NCBI GenBank assembly: GCA_018896525.1
Contig: JAHIMR010000030.1
Coordinates: forward strand, 1-40,026
From: Actinomycetota bacterium
GTDB lineage: Bacteria > Actinomycetota > Geothermincolia > Fen-727 > Anoxymicrobiaceae
Direction of reading: 5' to 3'
Length of the DNA: 40,026 bases
Shown: piece by piece, positions 6,801 through 14,917 of the stretch
Layout of the letters: the number at the start of each line of letters is the position of its first letter
How positions within the stretch are numbered: position 1 is the first letter of the stretch
The notes under the pieces: generated by a model
What the model was told of the DNA's origin: nothing
The model's database searches: none
The model's input: only the letters and a program-made list of their open reading frames with translations
Translations under genes and position numbers: made by a program

Positions 6801-7888
6801 GCCTTATCCTCTCGCTTCCGCCGGGACACGCGGTGCCTGCCTTTACCGTTGTCCCCCCTGATGATGGGGGGCAGTGCGGTCATGGCAAACCCGCCAATCG
6901 CCAGAGCCAGCGTCACCCACAGGATCTTGTTGCTCGTGATGAACTTGAGGGCCAGGCTGGTCCCGCACAGGAGCGCGGTCCAGAAGTAAAGCAGCAGTAC
7001 CGCCTGCTTCTGGGAGTGTCCCATGTTGAGCAGCCGGTGGTGTATATGCTCTTTATCCGCGTGGGTTATCGGGTTGCCCCTGCGGATCCTCCTTGCGATC
7101 GCCATGCCCGTATCCAGGATCGGTATCGCCATCGCCATGAGGGGCACCACCAGGGCCGCCGCGGCGACGCTCTTGAGGACGCCCTGAATGGTAATCGCGC
7201 CCAGCAGGAAGCCGAGCAGCATGCTCCCGGAGTCACCCATGAAAACGCTCGCCGGGTGGAAGTTGTAGCGCAGGAACCCCAATGTCGCACCGGCTATCAC
7301 TATGGATATCAAGGCCGCGTCCACGAAAGCGCTGCCGGCGCCCGTCTGGGTGGCGAAGTAGAACATGGAACCGGCGGCTATGCATGTTATACCGGCGGCG
7401 AGACCGTCGAGCCCGTCTATCAGGTTTATGATGTTTATGAATGCTATTACCCAGACCAGTGACACGACCACCGACAGTTCAGGGGAAAGGGAGATCACCG
7501 CGGCCCCGGGGATGTGGATATTCTGAATCTGGACCCCCATTACCACAAGCACCCCAGCCCCCAGGACCTGGCCGAACACCTTCGAGAGGGGCGACAGACC
7601 CCGGATGTCGTCGACCACCCCGAAGGCGAAGATGACGGTGGCGCCCAGGATTATCCCCAGCATGTCGCTTGAGATGTTGTACTCCGCCACCAGCAAGTAG
7701 ACCCCGATGCCTATCATTATGCTCGCGTAGATCGCCACGCCGCCCAACGTGGGGGTCGTCTTCTCGTGGACCTTCCTGTCCTCGGGGACATCCACCGCGC
7801 CCAGGCGCAATGCCAGGGAGCGAGCGACCGGGGTAAGGGCCAGTACGCTAACCAGCGCGGCTCCGAATGCTATGAAGTACATTCCCAT
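6797..7888 (-). CDS. WecA/MraY-family undecaprenyl-phosphate glycosyl-1-phosphate transferase
   Basis: A 363-residue polytopic membrane enzyme that transfers a sugar-1-phosphate (typically GlcNAc-1-P) from a UDP-sugar to polyprenyl phosphate, starting polysaccharide or cell-wall glycopolymer synthesis. Visible motifs are KVHEKTTPTLGG, FGVVDD, NIINLIDGLDGLA, FMGDSGS and the HADKEHIHHRLL loop typical of the WecA/TagO branch rather than MraY. Start choice is ambiguous: ATG 7886-7888, or ATG 7880-7882, which has GATAAT at 7889-7894 exactly 6 bases before it and could be leaderless. It lies between comEB and atpI. Confidence 0.9.
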   Translation of the reverse strand: MGMYFIAFGAALVSVLALTPVARSLALRLGAVDVPEDRKVHEKTTPTLGGVAIYASIMIGIGVYLLVAEYNISSDMLGIILGATVIFAFGVVDDIRGLSPLSKVFGQVLGAGVLVVMGVQIQNIHIPGAAVISLSPELSVVVSLVWVIAFINIINLIDGLDGLAAGITCIAAGSMFYFATQTGAGSAFVDAALISIVIAGATLGFLRYNFHPASVFMGDSGSMLLGFLLGAITIQGVLKSVAAAALVVPLMAMAIPILDTGMAIARRIRRGNPITHADKEHIHHRLLNMGHSQKQAVLLLYFWTALLCGTSLALKFITSNKILWVTLALAIGGFAMTALPPIIRGDNGKGRHRVSRRKREDKA

Positions 7889-7924
7889 ATTATCAAGGCG
7901 ATCGGTTCGGCCTACCTGACCGAA

Positions 7925-8374
7925 TCATCGCTCCATTGTCATCTTCTCTGAAAGTATGCCGGCCTCCTCCAGCAACCTCCTGGCCAGGGGGTCCGGATAA
8001 GGCTCCAGGTAGTATATCGCCCAGAGGCCGGCGTTGATTATCATCTTGGTGCAGAGCACGCACGGCTGGTGGGTGCTGTACAGGACCCCCCCATCGATAG
8101 ATACGCCGTGGAGAGCGGCCTGTATGATTGCGTTCTGTTCGGCGTGAAGCCCCCGGCAGAGCTCATGGGTCTTCCCCGATTCGGCGCCGGCATCGTCCCG
8201 GAGGCACCCGATGTCAAGGCAATGAGCGAGCCCCTTGGGGGCGCCGTTGTACCCGGTGGTCAGGATGCGCTTGTCCTTGACGATGAGCGCGCCCACGTGC
8301 CGTCGCAGACAGGTTGACCGCTGGGCCACCACGGTCGCTATCTCCAGGAAATACTTATCCCAACTCGGTCGCAT
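7925..8374 (-). CDS. dCMP deaminase family protein (ComEB-like)
   Basis: A 149-residue zinc-dependent cytidine/deoxycytidylate deaminase, probably converting dCMP to dUMP for thymidylate synthesis. The zinc and catalytic motifs HAEQNAI and PCVLC are present, and the insert [16 protein letters not shown]...CRGLHAEQ carries extra Cys/His residues as in ComEB-type enzymes. I chose ATG 8372-8374, preceded by GGGAG; it gives the usual MRPSWDKYF start, while an upstream ATG adds six residues. It is the first gene of comEB-wecA-atpI, an order known from the 5' side of actinobacterial ATP synthase loci. Confidence 0.92.
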   Translation of the reverse strand: MRPSWDKYFLEIATVVAQRSTCLRRHVGALIVKDKRILTTGYNGAPKGLAHCLDIGCLRDDAGAESGKTHELCRGLHAEQNAIIQAALHGVSIDGGVLYSTHQPCVLCTKMIINAGLWAIYYLEPYPDPLARRLLEEAGILSEKMTMER

Positions 8375-8426
8375 CCTTACTCCCATCTGCATACTACACG
8401 GATAATTATATCAAGACCGCCAAGCA

Positions 8427-8475
8427 GTGGGGTCAGCGCCTTTCCGAACCGCCACCCGGTGGGGTCTGTGCCTTT
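8427..8475. repeat. Two direct copies of an R4 motif
   Basis: GTGGGGTCAGCGCCTTT (8427-8443) and GTGGGGTCTGTGCCTTT (8459-8475) are direct repeats 32 bp apart in the gap upstream of comEB. They relate to the R4 inverted repeat at 6192-6249. No gene is visible here. Confidence 0.6.
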
Positions 8476-8550
8476 AAGCGGCGGCCAAGATCATACGTGA
8501 TGGCTAGAAGGCCTGAACCCGCGCGTCACACAAGCAACGGTCACACAAGA

Positions 8551-8711
8551 TACGTCATCCCCGGGCTGTTGGAACATCCACCCAAGCGGTGTCTGTTATG
8601 CAACAGCCCCAGGGCGTGATCCTTTCCTCACTAACTAACAATACCCACAAAATGACGCAATGGTGCCAGGCACCATTGGCGCAAAAGCCCCCTTATGCAA
8701 CAGCCCGGGGC
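8551..8711. repeat. Composite palindromic repeat (R2 pair, R1, R2 arm)
   Basis: An R2 arm ATCCCCGGGCTGTTG (8558-8571) pairs with an inverted arm at about 8598-8613 (TATGCAACAGCCCC), with a ~26-bp interior shared with the 24.65-kb copy (ACATCCACCCAAGCGGTG). An R1 palindrome follows at about 8653-8683 (ATGGTGCC-A-GGCACCAT core). A final inverted R2 arm (8694-8711) provides the last codons and stop of the histidine kinase gene. The same R2/R1/R2 order recurs at 24.7 kb. Confidence 0.8.
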
Positions 8712-10153
8712 AATGTCACCGTGAAGGTCGTTCCCTGGCCGGGGAGGCTACGCACCTCTATCGTTCCCCCCAGCGTCTCCACCAGTTCCTTGCAGATTGA
8801 GAGACCAAGCCCCGCCCCACCGTGCCGGGTGGCCCGCGACTTCTCCACCCTGTAGAACCTCTTGAACAGGCGGGGAAGCAGTTCCGGCTCTATCCCCTGC
8901 CCGGTGTCGGCTACCGATATCCGGACGAGGCCCTCCCCACCGGTGGCGGACAGGACGACCGTCCCTCCTCCACTGTACTTTATCGCGTTGTCGAGCAGGT
9001 TGGTCAGGATCCTTTCCAGCCGGTCGGGGTCTGTATCCGCGTTTAAGACTCCCTCCGGCGTGTCCACCCGGAGCTCAATCCCCTCCCGGCCGGCCCTGAC
9101 CTCGTACATGCTGCTCAGCTTGCGCAGCAGGTCCACCAGGTCCACGTCCTTCTTCTCGGGGTACAGTTCGCCGGCGTCTATCTCGGAGAGCAGGAGCAGG
9201 TCACGCAGCACTCTCACCAGCCGCTTGCTCTCCTCGTTGATTATCTCCAACGAACGCCTCTGCTTCTCCTCGCCCTGGATCACCCCGTCCAGGATCGCCT
9301 GGCTGAAGCCCTCGATGCTGGTAAGGGGGGTGCGCAGCTCGTGCGACACATCTCCGACGAAGTCGCGCTGCAGCTCGTAGGCGGTCCTCACCCTCTCGGC
9401 CATCAGGTTGAAGTCCCGCGCCAGTTCGGCGATCTCGTCGCCGCCTCTCACCACCACCTCCTGCCCGTAATCTCCCTCCGCCATCCTCCCGGCGGCCCTG
9501 GTGACCGCCTTGACGGGCTTGCTGATGGCGCTGGAGAGGTAAAGGGCCAACAGCATCGATATTCCAAGGGCGATAAGCCCGGCGAACACCACGTACCATA
9601 TCAGCGTGGAAGTGGCCGACCCCAGTTCATGGACCGGCTTTATGGCGATGAGGTGACCTTCCGATTCCCTGTCGACCCTGGTCGGGGCGGTGGCGAAAAC
9701 GTAGTTACCGGCCAGTTTCTCGAAGAACTTCTCGGTTATCCTGGGGCCTTTTCCAGACAGGATACCCGGGGGCAGCTTCAGTATCTTCTCGCCGAAGGTC
9801 GGGCCGGCCCTGGACTCGGTGATAACCGTCCTGTCGGGGGCCAGCAGTATTAACTTGACCTCCAGCACCTCCGCCTCCGAGTTCAGGATTCTCATGATGA
9901 CCCGTTTCGCCTCGGCGGGCTCGGACCCTTGCTGTGGCTCGGAGGAGGGTGGTGAGGGTGACCTCTGCAGTTCCCCGCTGATCCCGTTGATGTCCTCGGC
10001 GATGGCTTCGACCTGCCTCAAGAGGTCGCTGCGTTCCTTGTTATGGACGTAGCGGGAGAGGAAGAAGACGGACACCAGCGTGGCCAGGAGCAGGGAGACC
10101 AGGACGACCAGGAAGTAGGATGCGATAATCCGTCCTCTGAGAGTCTTGAACAT
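8693..10153 (-). CDS. Membrane sensor histidine kinase
   Basis: A 486-residue sensor kinase. Domain order is TM1 (about 9-32), an extracytoplasmic sensor region (33-180) with a Ser/Pro-rich patch, TM2 (183-208), HAMP (210-260), HisKA with phospho-acceptor His271 in DVSHELRTPLTSIEGF, and HATPase_c with N-box LLDNAIKYS, G1 DTGQGIEP and G2 GGAGLGLSICKEL. It lies 4 bp after the response regulator gene and surely pairs with it. The last residues PRAVA and the stop are read from an intergenic repeat arm, so the C-terminus has been shaped by repeat insertion. The signal sensed is unknown. Confidence 0.95.
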   Translation of the reverse strand: MFKTLRGRIIASYFLVVLVSLLLATLVSVFFLSRYVHNKERSDLLRQVEAIAEDINGISGELQRSPSPPSSEPQQGSEPAEAKRVIMRILNSEAEVLEVKLILLAPDRTVITESRAGPTFGEKILKLPPGILSGKGPRITEKFFEKLAGNYVFATAPTRVDRESEGHLIAIKPVHELGSATSTLIWYVVFAGLIALGISMLLALYLSSAISKPVKAVTRAAGRMAEGDYGQEVVVRGGDEIAELARDFNLMAERVRTAYELQRDFVGDVSHELRTPLTSIEGFSQAILDGVIQGEEKQRRSLEIINEESKRLVRVLRDLLLLSEIDAGELYPEKKDVDLVDLLRKLSSMYEVRAGREGIELRVDTPEGVLNADTDPDRLERILTNLLDNAIKYSGGGTVVLSATGGEGLVRISVADTGQGIEPELLPRLFKRFYRVEKSRATRHGGAGLGLSICKELVETLGGTIEVRSLPGQGTTFTVTLPRAVA

Positions 10154-10157
10154 GCTA

Positions 10158-10847
10158 TCAGCCCTTGAAGCGGTACCCCACGCCCCTCACCGTCTCGATA
10201 AACCGGGGGTTGTCGGCGTCGTCGTCCAGCTTCTCGCGCAGGTGCCTTATGTAGACGTCGACCGTCCTGGTATCACTGACGTACTCGTACCCCCAGACCT
10301 TCTCCATCAGCCGGTCGCGTGTCAGAACGATCCCGGGGTTCGCGGCCAGGATGTACAGCAGGTCGAACTCCTTGGCGGTGAGTTCCACCTCCCCTTCCCC
10401 TTCGACCTCCACCCGGCGGCGCTTCACGTCAACGGTAAGGCCCTCCCGGCTGATGACGGCCTCATCCTCTTCCTCCATCGGCCTGGAGCGCCTGAGCACC
10501 GCCTTGACTCGCGCCACAAGCTCCCTGGGGCTGAACGGCTTGGTCAGGTAATCGTCGGCGCCCAGTTCCAGGCCCACTACCTTGTCCACTTCGGACTCCC
10601 TGGCGGTGAGCATTATCACCGGTACGGTGGAGGACTTCCTTATCCAGCGAAGGACGTCCAGGCCGTCAGTGCCCGGCAGCATAATGTCGAGGATCACCAG
10701 GTCGGGATTCTCGAGGCCGAACTTCTCAATGGCGGAATCACCGTCAAGGGCGGTCGCGACCTCGTAGCCATCCTTGCCCAGGTACAACTCTACCAACTCG
10801 ACGATATGCTCCTCGTCGTCAACCACCAGTATCTTTTCCGGCCCCAT
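10158..10847 (-). CDS. OmpR/PhoB-family response regulator
   Basis: A 229-residue two-domain transcription regulator. The receiver domain has the acidic DDEE (10-13), phospho-acceptor Asp54 in LVILDIMLP and Lys103 in LTKPF. The C-terminal winged helix includes ELTAKEFDLLYILAANPG and the recognition region TVDVYIRHLREKL...IETVRGVGYRF. It is the first gene of a two-gene operon with the sensor kinase downstream. Target genes cannot be read from this window. Confidence 0.96.
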   Translation of the reverse strand: MGPEKILVVDDEEHIVELVELYLGKDGYEVATALDGDSAIEKFGLENPDLVILDIMLPGTDGLDVLRWIRKSSTVPVIMLTARESEVDKVVGLELGADDYLTKPFSPRELVARVKAVLRRSRPMEEEDEAVISREGLTVDVKRRRVEVEGEGEVELTAKEFDLLYILAANPGIVLTRDRLMEKVWGYEYVSDTRTVDVYIRHLREKLDDDADNPRFIETVRGVGYRFKG

Positions 10848-10868
10848 AAGTCCCTCGCTTAGATGTAC

Positions 10869-12809
10869 TCATATCCTCAGGGCTACCTCGAACCCCTCCC
10901 GTATCGCCTCGATCGCTTTGCGGGCCCCAGCGCAATCCCCCACCTTGAACAGCTCAATCCCGTCCATCACGCCGCCCGCGGACAGTAACTCCTCCAGCCC
11001 GTTCTCCGGACGCGACCCGACGGCCATCACCACCGTGTCGGCCTCGAGCAACTCCTGCTTGCCGTCCCGGTCGGCCACCACGCCCTCGGCGGTGATCCGC
11101 TCCACCCGGCAGCTCTCCACCATCCTGACGCCCAGCCTGGCGGCATCCTGGAGTATCGTCCAGCGGGTGGACACACCAATGTCCCTGCCGCACTCCTCGA
11201 GCATCTCCACCACCGTCACGTCCCTGCCCCTCTCGGCGAGATAAGAGCCGGTCTCGAGCCCGACCGCCCCCCCGCCTACCACCACCACCGTGTCCCCTGT
11301 CTCCACTATACCGGCAAGGATGTCCCAGGCTAACACCACTTTGTCTTTTTCCACGCCCTCGATAGGCGGGGTTATCTGCCTTGCGCCTGTCGCCATCACC
11401 ACTACGTCCGGCTCCAGCTCCTCGACCAGCTCCGGCGTGACCGGCGTGTTCAGCCTGACCACTACGCCTTCGGTGTCAAGCTGGTGCTCGAGGTAGCGGG
11501 TCATCTCGGCCCACTCCTCCCGCCCGGGAGGTATCGCCGCCAGCAGCCCCTGCCCCCCCGGCCGTTCGCTCTCCTCGCAGAGGGTAACATCGTGCCCCCT
11601 GTGGGCGGCTACCCACGCCGCCTCCATCCCTCCCGGGCCGCCTCCGGCGACCAGCACCTTCTTTTTCGATTCGGCGGGCAGGACCTCGGTCTCCCGCTCG
11701 CGGTTGACCCGGGGGTTCATCGTGCAGGCGACCGGCTGGAGCAGGAACACGTGGTCGAAACACCCCTGGTTGCAGGCGATGCAGTGCCTGATGTCCTCGG
11801 GCCTCCCCTCGCGCGCCTTGCGCAGGATGCCGGGGTCGGCTATGAAGGCACGCCCCATGGCTACGATATCCGCGCGGTCCTCCTCCAGGATGCTCTCCGC
11901 CAGTTCAGGGTTGTTTATCCTGTTGCAGGCGGCGACCGGCACGCTCTCGACCGCGTCGCGAATCCCCTCGGCAAGGTACACGTACGCTCCCCTTGGGACG
12001 TTCATGGTTATCTGTGGGACCCTGGTCTCGTGCCACCCGCCGGTGACGCTGATGAGGTCCACCCCGGACCTCTCCATCTCAGCGGCTACCACCTTCGACT
12101 CCTCGAGTGTGTGGCTGCCCTCCATGAAGTCGGACCCCGAAAGTCGGCAGATAAGAGGATACTCCTCCCCCGTAGCCTCCTTTATCGCCGCGATTATCTC
12201 GCGCATGAACGTCATCCTGTGGTAGATGTCCCCCCCGTAACGGTCCTCCCTCTTGTTGGTCAACGGTGAGAGGAACTGGTTCACCAGGTAACCGGCGGCG
12301 CAGATGAGCTCTGTCGCGTCAAACCCCGCTTCCCGGGCCCGCACGGCGGCGGCGGCGAAGTTCGCCTGTACCTCTCCTATCTCGTCCTCCGAGAGCGCGC
12401 GGGGCATCTCGCCCGTGAATCGGGAGGGAATCGCCGAAGCGGAAACCGGCTGCTCCCCGATAACGTAACCGATGGAGTAACGTCCGCCGTGGTATAGCTG
12501 GGCCGCTATCCGGGAACCGTGGCGGTGTACCCTGTCGGTGAGCTCCTTCAGCCGGGGGATGAACTTATCGTCGTCAAGCCCCACGAAGTTGGGAGCGCCC
12601 ATCCCGCGCTTCTCCGGATAGCACCCGCCTATGATTATCAGCCCCGGGCCGGGACCGGCGGCGGCCCTCTCCTCGTAGAAGTCGATGAAGCCGTCGCCTG
12701 GGAAGCCGTCCCTGGCCATGCCCATGTGCATCGCCGGCATCAGGACGCGGTTATCCATCCGCATCGTCCCTACTTCGATAGACTCGAAAAGCCGCTTGAA
12801 CTCCGTCAT
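10869..12809 (-). CDS. FadH-like 2,4-dienoyl-CoA reductase / NADH:flavin oxidoreductase
   Basis: A 646-residue iron-sulfur flavoenzyme: an N-terminal old-yellow-enzyme FMN barrel (1-330, with LYHGGRYS and the SPLTNKREDRYGG segment), a 4Fe-4S motif CX2CX3CX11C (Cys343, 346, 350, 362), then an FAD domain (VLVAGGGPGGMEAA) and NAD(P) domain (VVVVGGGAVGLETG). The layout matches E. coli FadH and bacterial ene-reductases; likely substrates are unsaturated acyl-CoAs, but the exact one is uncertain. I place the start at ATG 12807-12809 with upstream GGAAAGGA. An ATG at 12855-12857 lies in the -10 box and is unlikely to be used. Confidence 0.88.
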   Translation of the reverse strand: MTEFKRLFESIEVGTMRMDNRVLMPAMHMGMARDGFPGDGFIDFYEERAAAGPGPGLIIIGGCYPEKRGMGAPNFVGLDDDKFIPRLKELTDRVHRHGSRIAAQLYHGGRYSIGYVIGEQPVSASAIPSRFTGEMPRALSEDEIGEVQANFAAAAVRAREAGFDATELICAAGYLVNQFLSPLTNKREDRYGGDIYHRMTFMREIIAAIKEATGEEYPLICRLSGSDFMEGSHTLEESKVVAAEMERSGVDLISVTGGWHETRVPQITMNVPRGAYVYLAEGIRDAVESVPVAACNRINNPELAESILEEDRADIVAMGRAFIADPGILRKAREGRPEDIRHCIACNQGCFDHVFLLQPVACTMNPRVNRERETEVLPAESKKKVLVAGGGPGGMEAAWVAAHRGHDVTLCEESERPGGQGLLAAIPPGREEWAEMTRYLEHQLDTEGVVVRLNTPVTPELVEELEPDVVVMATGARQITPPIEGVEKDKVVLAWDILAGIVETGDTVVVVGGGAVGLETGSYLAERGRDVTVVEMLEECGRDIGVSTRWTILQDAARLGVRMVESCRVERITAEGVVADRDGKQELLEADTVVMAVGSRPENGLEELLSAGGVMDGIELFKVGDCAGARKAIEAIREGFEVALRI

Positions 12810-12855
12810 GTGAGTAATCCTTTCCGGGCGCAACGGGAGCGTCATTTTTTTGTGC

Positions 12856-12861
12856 ATTATA
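12856..12861 (-). promoter_or_regulatory. -10 box of the FadH-like gene
   Basis: TATAAT on the minus strand. Transcription would begin near 12849, giving a short leader with a GGAAAGGA ribosome site before the ATG at 12809. No good -35 is seen at 16-18 bp (TTGCGA sits 20 bp away). The 12862-13008 gap also holds a 13-bp direct repeat TGTTACCACCCCG. Confidence 0.5.
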
Positions 12862-13008
12862 TTCTATCGGATTTCCACGGATCGCAAGCCGGGTGCGTCC
12901 GTCGGCTGTCGCGACAGTGTTACCACCCCGTGTTACCACCCCGCCGGTTCTGTGATAATCTGATGGTGCCGGCACGCCCTCGACAAGAGATGAGGAGCTC
13001 TGATTCGA

Positions 13009-13860
13009 TTGATAATTGACGCCCACACCCACATCTTCCCTACCGAGGTTATCGAGGGGCGGGAGATGTACGCCAAGCGTGACTCCTCCTTCGAGTTCAT
13101 CTACTCCAATCCAAAGGCCCGCATGGTAACCTACCAGGAGCTCATCGAGGAGATGGACTCCGCCGGAGTCGATAAAGCGATCGTTTGCGGCTTTCCCTGG
13201 AGAAGCCTGGATATGTGCCGCAACCACAACACCTACATGATTGAGGCGGTGGCGGCATACCCCGACCGCCTCATCGGGCTCGCCATGACGAACCCCGTGG
13301 CCGGAAAGGCGAGCGACATCGAACTGGAACGGTGCTTCGAAGGTGGCCTGTCCGGCGTGGGGGAGATATCCGCTGATGCCCAGGGCTTCCGCCTCGACGA
13401 CGCCGTTACCACCGGCAGGATAGCCGCGGCGGTCGAGGAGGCGGGCCTCTTCATGCTGCTGCACGTCAACGAGGACGTGGGCCATTTCTACCCCGGCAAG
13501 ACCGCCACCACTCCCGCCCCGGTATACCGTTTCCTGGAGAAATATCCCGACACGGTGGTGATTCTCGCACACTGGGGAGGAGGCCTGTTCTTCTACGAAC
13601 TGATGCCGGAGGTCGCCAAGGTCACCTCCTCCGTATATTACGATACCGCCGCCTCCCCGTTCCTCTACCGCCCGGCCATCTACAAGGCGGCGGTGGACAT
13701 TGTGGGGCCCGGGCGCATACTGTTCGGCACCGATTACCCGCTGCTCAAGATGCGGCGCCACCTGGACGAGATCGAAGCGGCCGGCCTGACCGATGACGCC
13801 AGGACCGCCATACTGGGGAAGAACGCCCTCGCGCTACTGGGCCACCAGTTTGCGGGTTAG
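13009..13860 (+). CDS. Amidohydrolase-family metal-dependent hydrolase
   Basis: A 283-residue TIM-barrel amidohydrolase of the ACMSD/amidohydrolase-2 type. It has the N-terminal metal motif DAHTHIFP, a central His in LLHVNEDVG, AHWGGG, and the C-terminal FGTDYPLL with the catalytic Asp. Family members decarboxylate or hydrolyse small (often aromatic) carboxylates; the substrate here is unknown. It starts at TTG 13009-13011 behind GAGGAG. It is one of the few plus-strand genes, divergent from the FadH-like gene and convergent with a HAD hydrolase. Confidence 0.85.
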   Translation: MIIDAHTHIFPTEVIEGREMYAKRDSSFEFIYSNPKARMVTYQELIEEMDSAGVDKAIVCGFPWRSLDMCRNHNTYMIEAVAAYPDRLIGLAMTNPVAGKASDIELERCFEGGLSGVGEISADAQGFRLDDAVTTGRIAAAVEEAGLFMLLHVNEDVGHFYPGKTATTPAPVYRFLEKYPDTVVILAHWGGGLFFYELMPEVAKVTSSVYYDTAASPFLYRPAIYKAAVDIVGPGRILFGTDYPLLKMRRHLDEIEAAGLTDDARTAILGKNALALLGHQFAG

Positions 13861-13864
13861 CCAG

Positions 13865-13899
13865 AATGACGCACTGGTGCCTGTCACCAGTGCGTCATT
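13865..13899. terminator. R1 palindrome between convergent genes, likely bidirectional terminator
   Basis: A perfect 15-bp inverted repeat, AATGACGCACTGGTG, a 5-base loop (CCTGT), and the reverse complement. It sits between the stop of the plus-strand amidohydrolase and the end of the minus-strand HAD gene, whose TGA stop lies inside the arm. It belongs to the R1 family, here with CCTGT in the centre. The T-run is short, so termination strength is uncertain. Confidence 0.65.
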
Positions 13900-14626
13900 T
13901 CTCCTCCATCCCCAGCAGGGATAACAACCCGTACAGGTCCACGATGACCGGGACGTCAGCGGTGTGGCCACCACCGAACCTGTCTATCATCACCGGAGAT
14001 ATCCCCGCGCTTCGGGCCCCCAGGATGTCCGCGTAGTAATGGTCCCCCACGTGTATCGCGCGCCCGGGATCGACCCCCATGCGCCGAAGCGCAAGGTCGA
14101 AAATGTGAGGGTCGGGTTTTATGAGTCCGATGGTTGCGGACGACACCACCGAGTCAAGGTATCGGTCGAGTCCCATGTCAAAGCATAGCTTGGCGAGGCG
14201 TGAGTCCCAGTTGGAGATAAGGGCAAGCCGGTAACCTTCCTCCTTCAACCTCTCGAAAACCGGCTCTACGTCAGGAAACAGGCGCCAGCGGTCGCCGTGC
14301 CCGAAGTAGTCGTAAATGGCCCTGCCGATAACGTGCCGGTCGCCGTCGATGCCTATCTCCTCGAGCATGAGGGCGTACATCTCGCCCCACATCTCTGCCG
14401 CGTCACTCTCGTTGGCCCAGAACGAGTCGTCGCTCCAGTACCGGAACTCGTAGTAGTTGTCGGCAACCACCGCCGCCCGGCGCAACTCCTCGTCGGTCGC
14501 CAGGTGGCCGAACCTCTCCAGAACCTCCCGGCAGGCCGCCTCGAACGACGGGTAAGGCCTGAGCAGGGTGTTCCCCACGTCAAAGAAGATGACCTCCAAG
14601 CCGCGCTCCACGCTCTCCTTCACCAA
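13895..14626 (-). CDS. HAD-superfamily hydrolase (HDHD3/phosphoglycolate phosphatase-like)
   Basis: A 243-residue HAD phosphatase. Motif I is FFDVGNTLL with nucleophile Asp16 (the usual second Asp is replaced by Asn, DxxN, as in several HDHD3/REG-2-like members). Motif II is ALISNWDS, motif III GLIKPDPHIF, and motif IV HVGDHYYADILGA. The helical cap lies between about 25 and 110. The start is TTG 14624-14626 or the adjacent GTG, behind GGGGG. Its stop is inside an R1 palindrome. Substrate unknown. Confidence 0.88.
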   Translation of the reverse strand: MVKESVERGLEVIFFDVGNTLLRPYPSFEAACREVLERFGHLATDEELRRAAVVADNYYEFRYWSDDSFWANESDAAEMWGEMYALMLEEIGIDGDRHVIGRAIYDYFGHGDRWRLFPDVEPVFERLKEEGYRLALISNWDSRLAKLCFDMGLDRYLDSVVSSATIGLIKPDPHIFDLALRRMGVDPGRAIHVGDHYYADILGARSAGISPVMIDRFGGGHTADVPVIVDLYGLLSLLGMEEK

Positions 14627-14740
14627 ACCCCCTCACCGGTAACCTCAGGGCCTCACACGGGATTATTGAATAGACCAGCCATATGTTATCATCGTCACCG
14701 GCAAAAGGGACGCCGCGGGAAAAGGTTGTGCGTTTTCTCG

Positions 14741-14746
14741 TATAAT
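14741..14746 (+). promoter_or_regulatory. -10 box giving a probable leaderless mRNA
   Basis: A perfect TATAAT ends 6 bases before the ATG at 14753, so the expected start site is the A of the ATG. No ribosome site lies between. No clear -35 is present at 17 bp. Confidence 0.55.
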
Positions 14747-14752
14747 AACCTT

Positions 14753-14905
14753 ATGAACGCTCTAACAAAATTCTGGCTCAAGATAAGAAAGAAGACAGGC
14801 TCGCCCAAGTTGCTCTGCGACACCTGCATTAACGACTACCACACGGCGTGCACCAACCCGGCCAGGCCGAACGCCACAGAGTGCCCGGATTACGAGAAGC
14901 GCTGA
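14753..14905 (+). CDS. Small Cys-rich hypothetical protein (50 aa)
   Basis: A 50-residue protein with a basic, hydrophobic N-terminal helix (MNALTKFWLKIRKKTG) and a Cys-rich tail (CDTCINDYHTACTN...ECPDYEKR), giving four Cys and one His that could hold a metal. I do not recognise a family; the sequence resembles small CxxC zinc-binding proteins. Support comes from the TATAAT box exactly 6 bases upstream (leaderless start), the stop at 14903-14905, and the clean fit between divergent and convergent neighbours. Function unknown. Confidence 0.65.
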   Translation: MNALTKFWLKIRKKTGSPKLLCDTCINDYHTACTNPARPNATECPDYEKR

Positions 14906-14917
14906 CAGAGGCTGCCG

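Noticed and set aside
12751-13761. Minus-strand ORF (about 336 codons) opposite the amidohydrolase
   Set aside because: The plus strand has the DAHTH and FGTDYP motifs; the minus reading is low-complexity and runs into the FadH-like gene.
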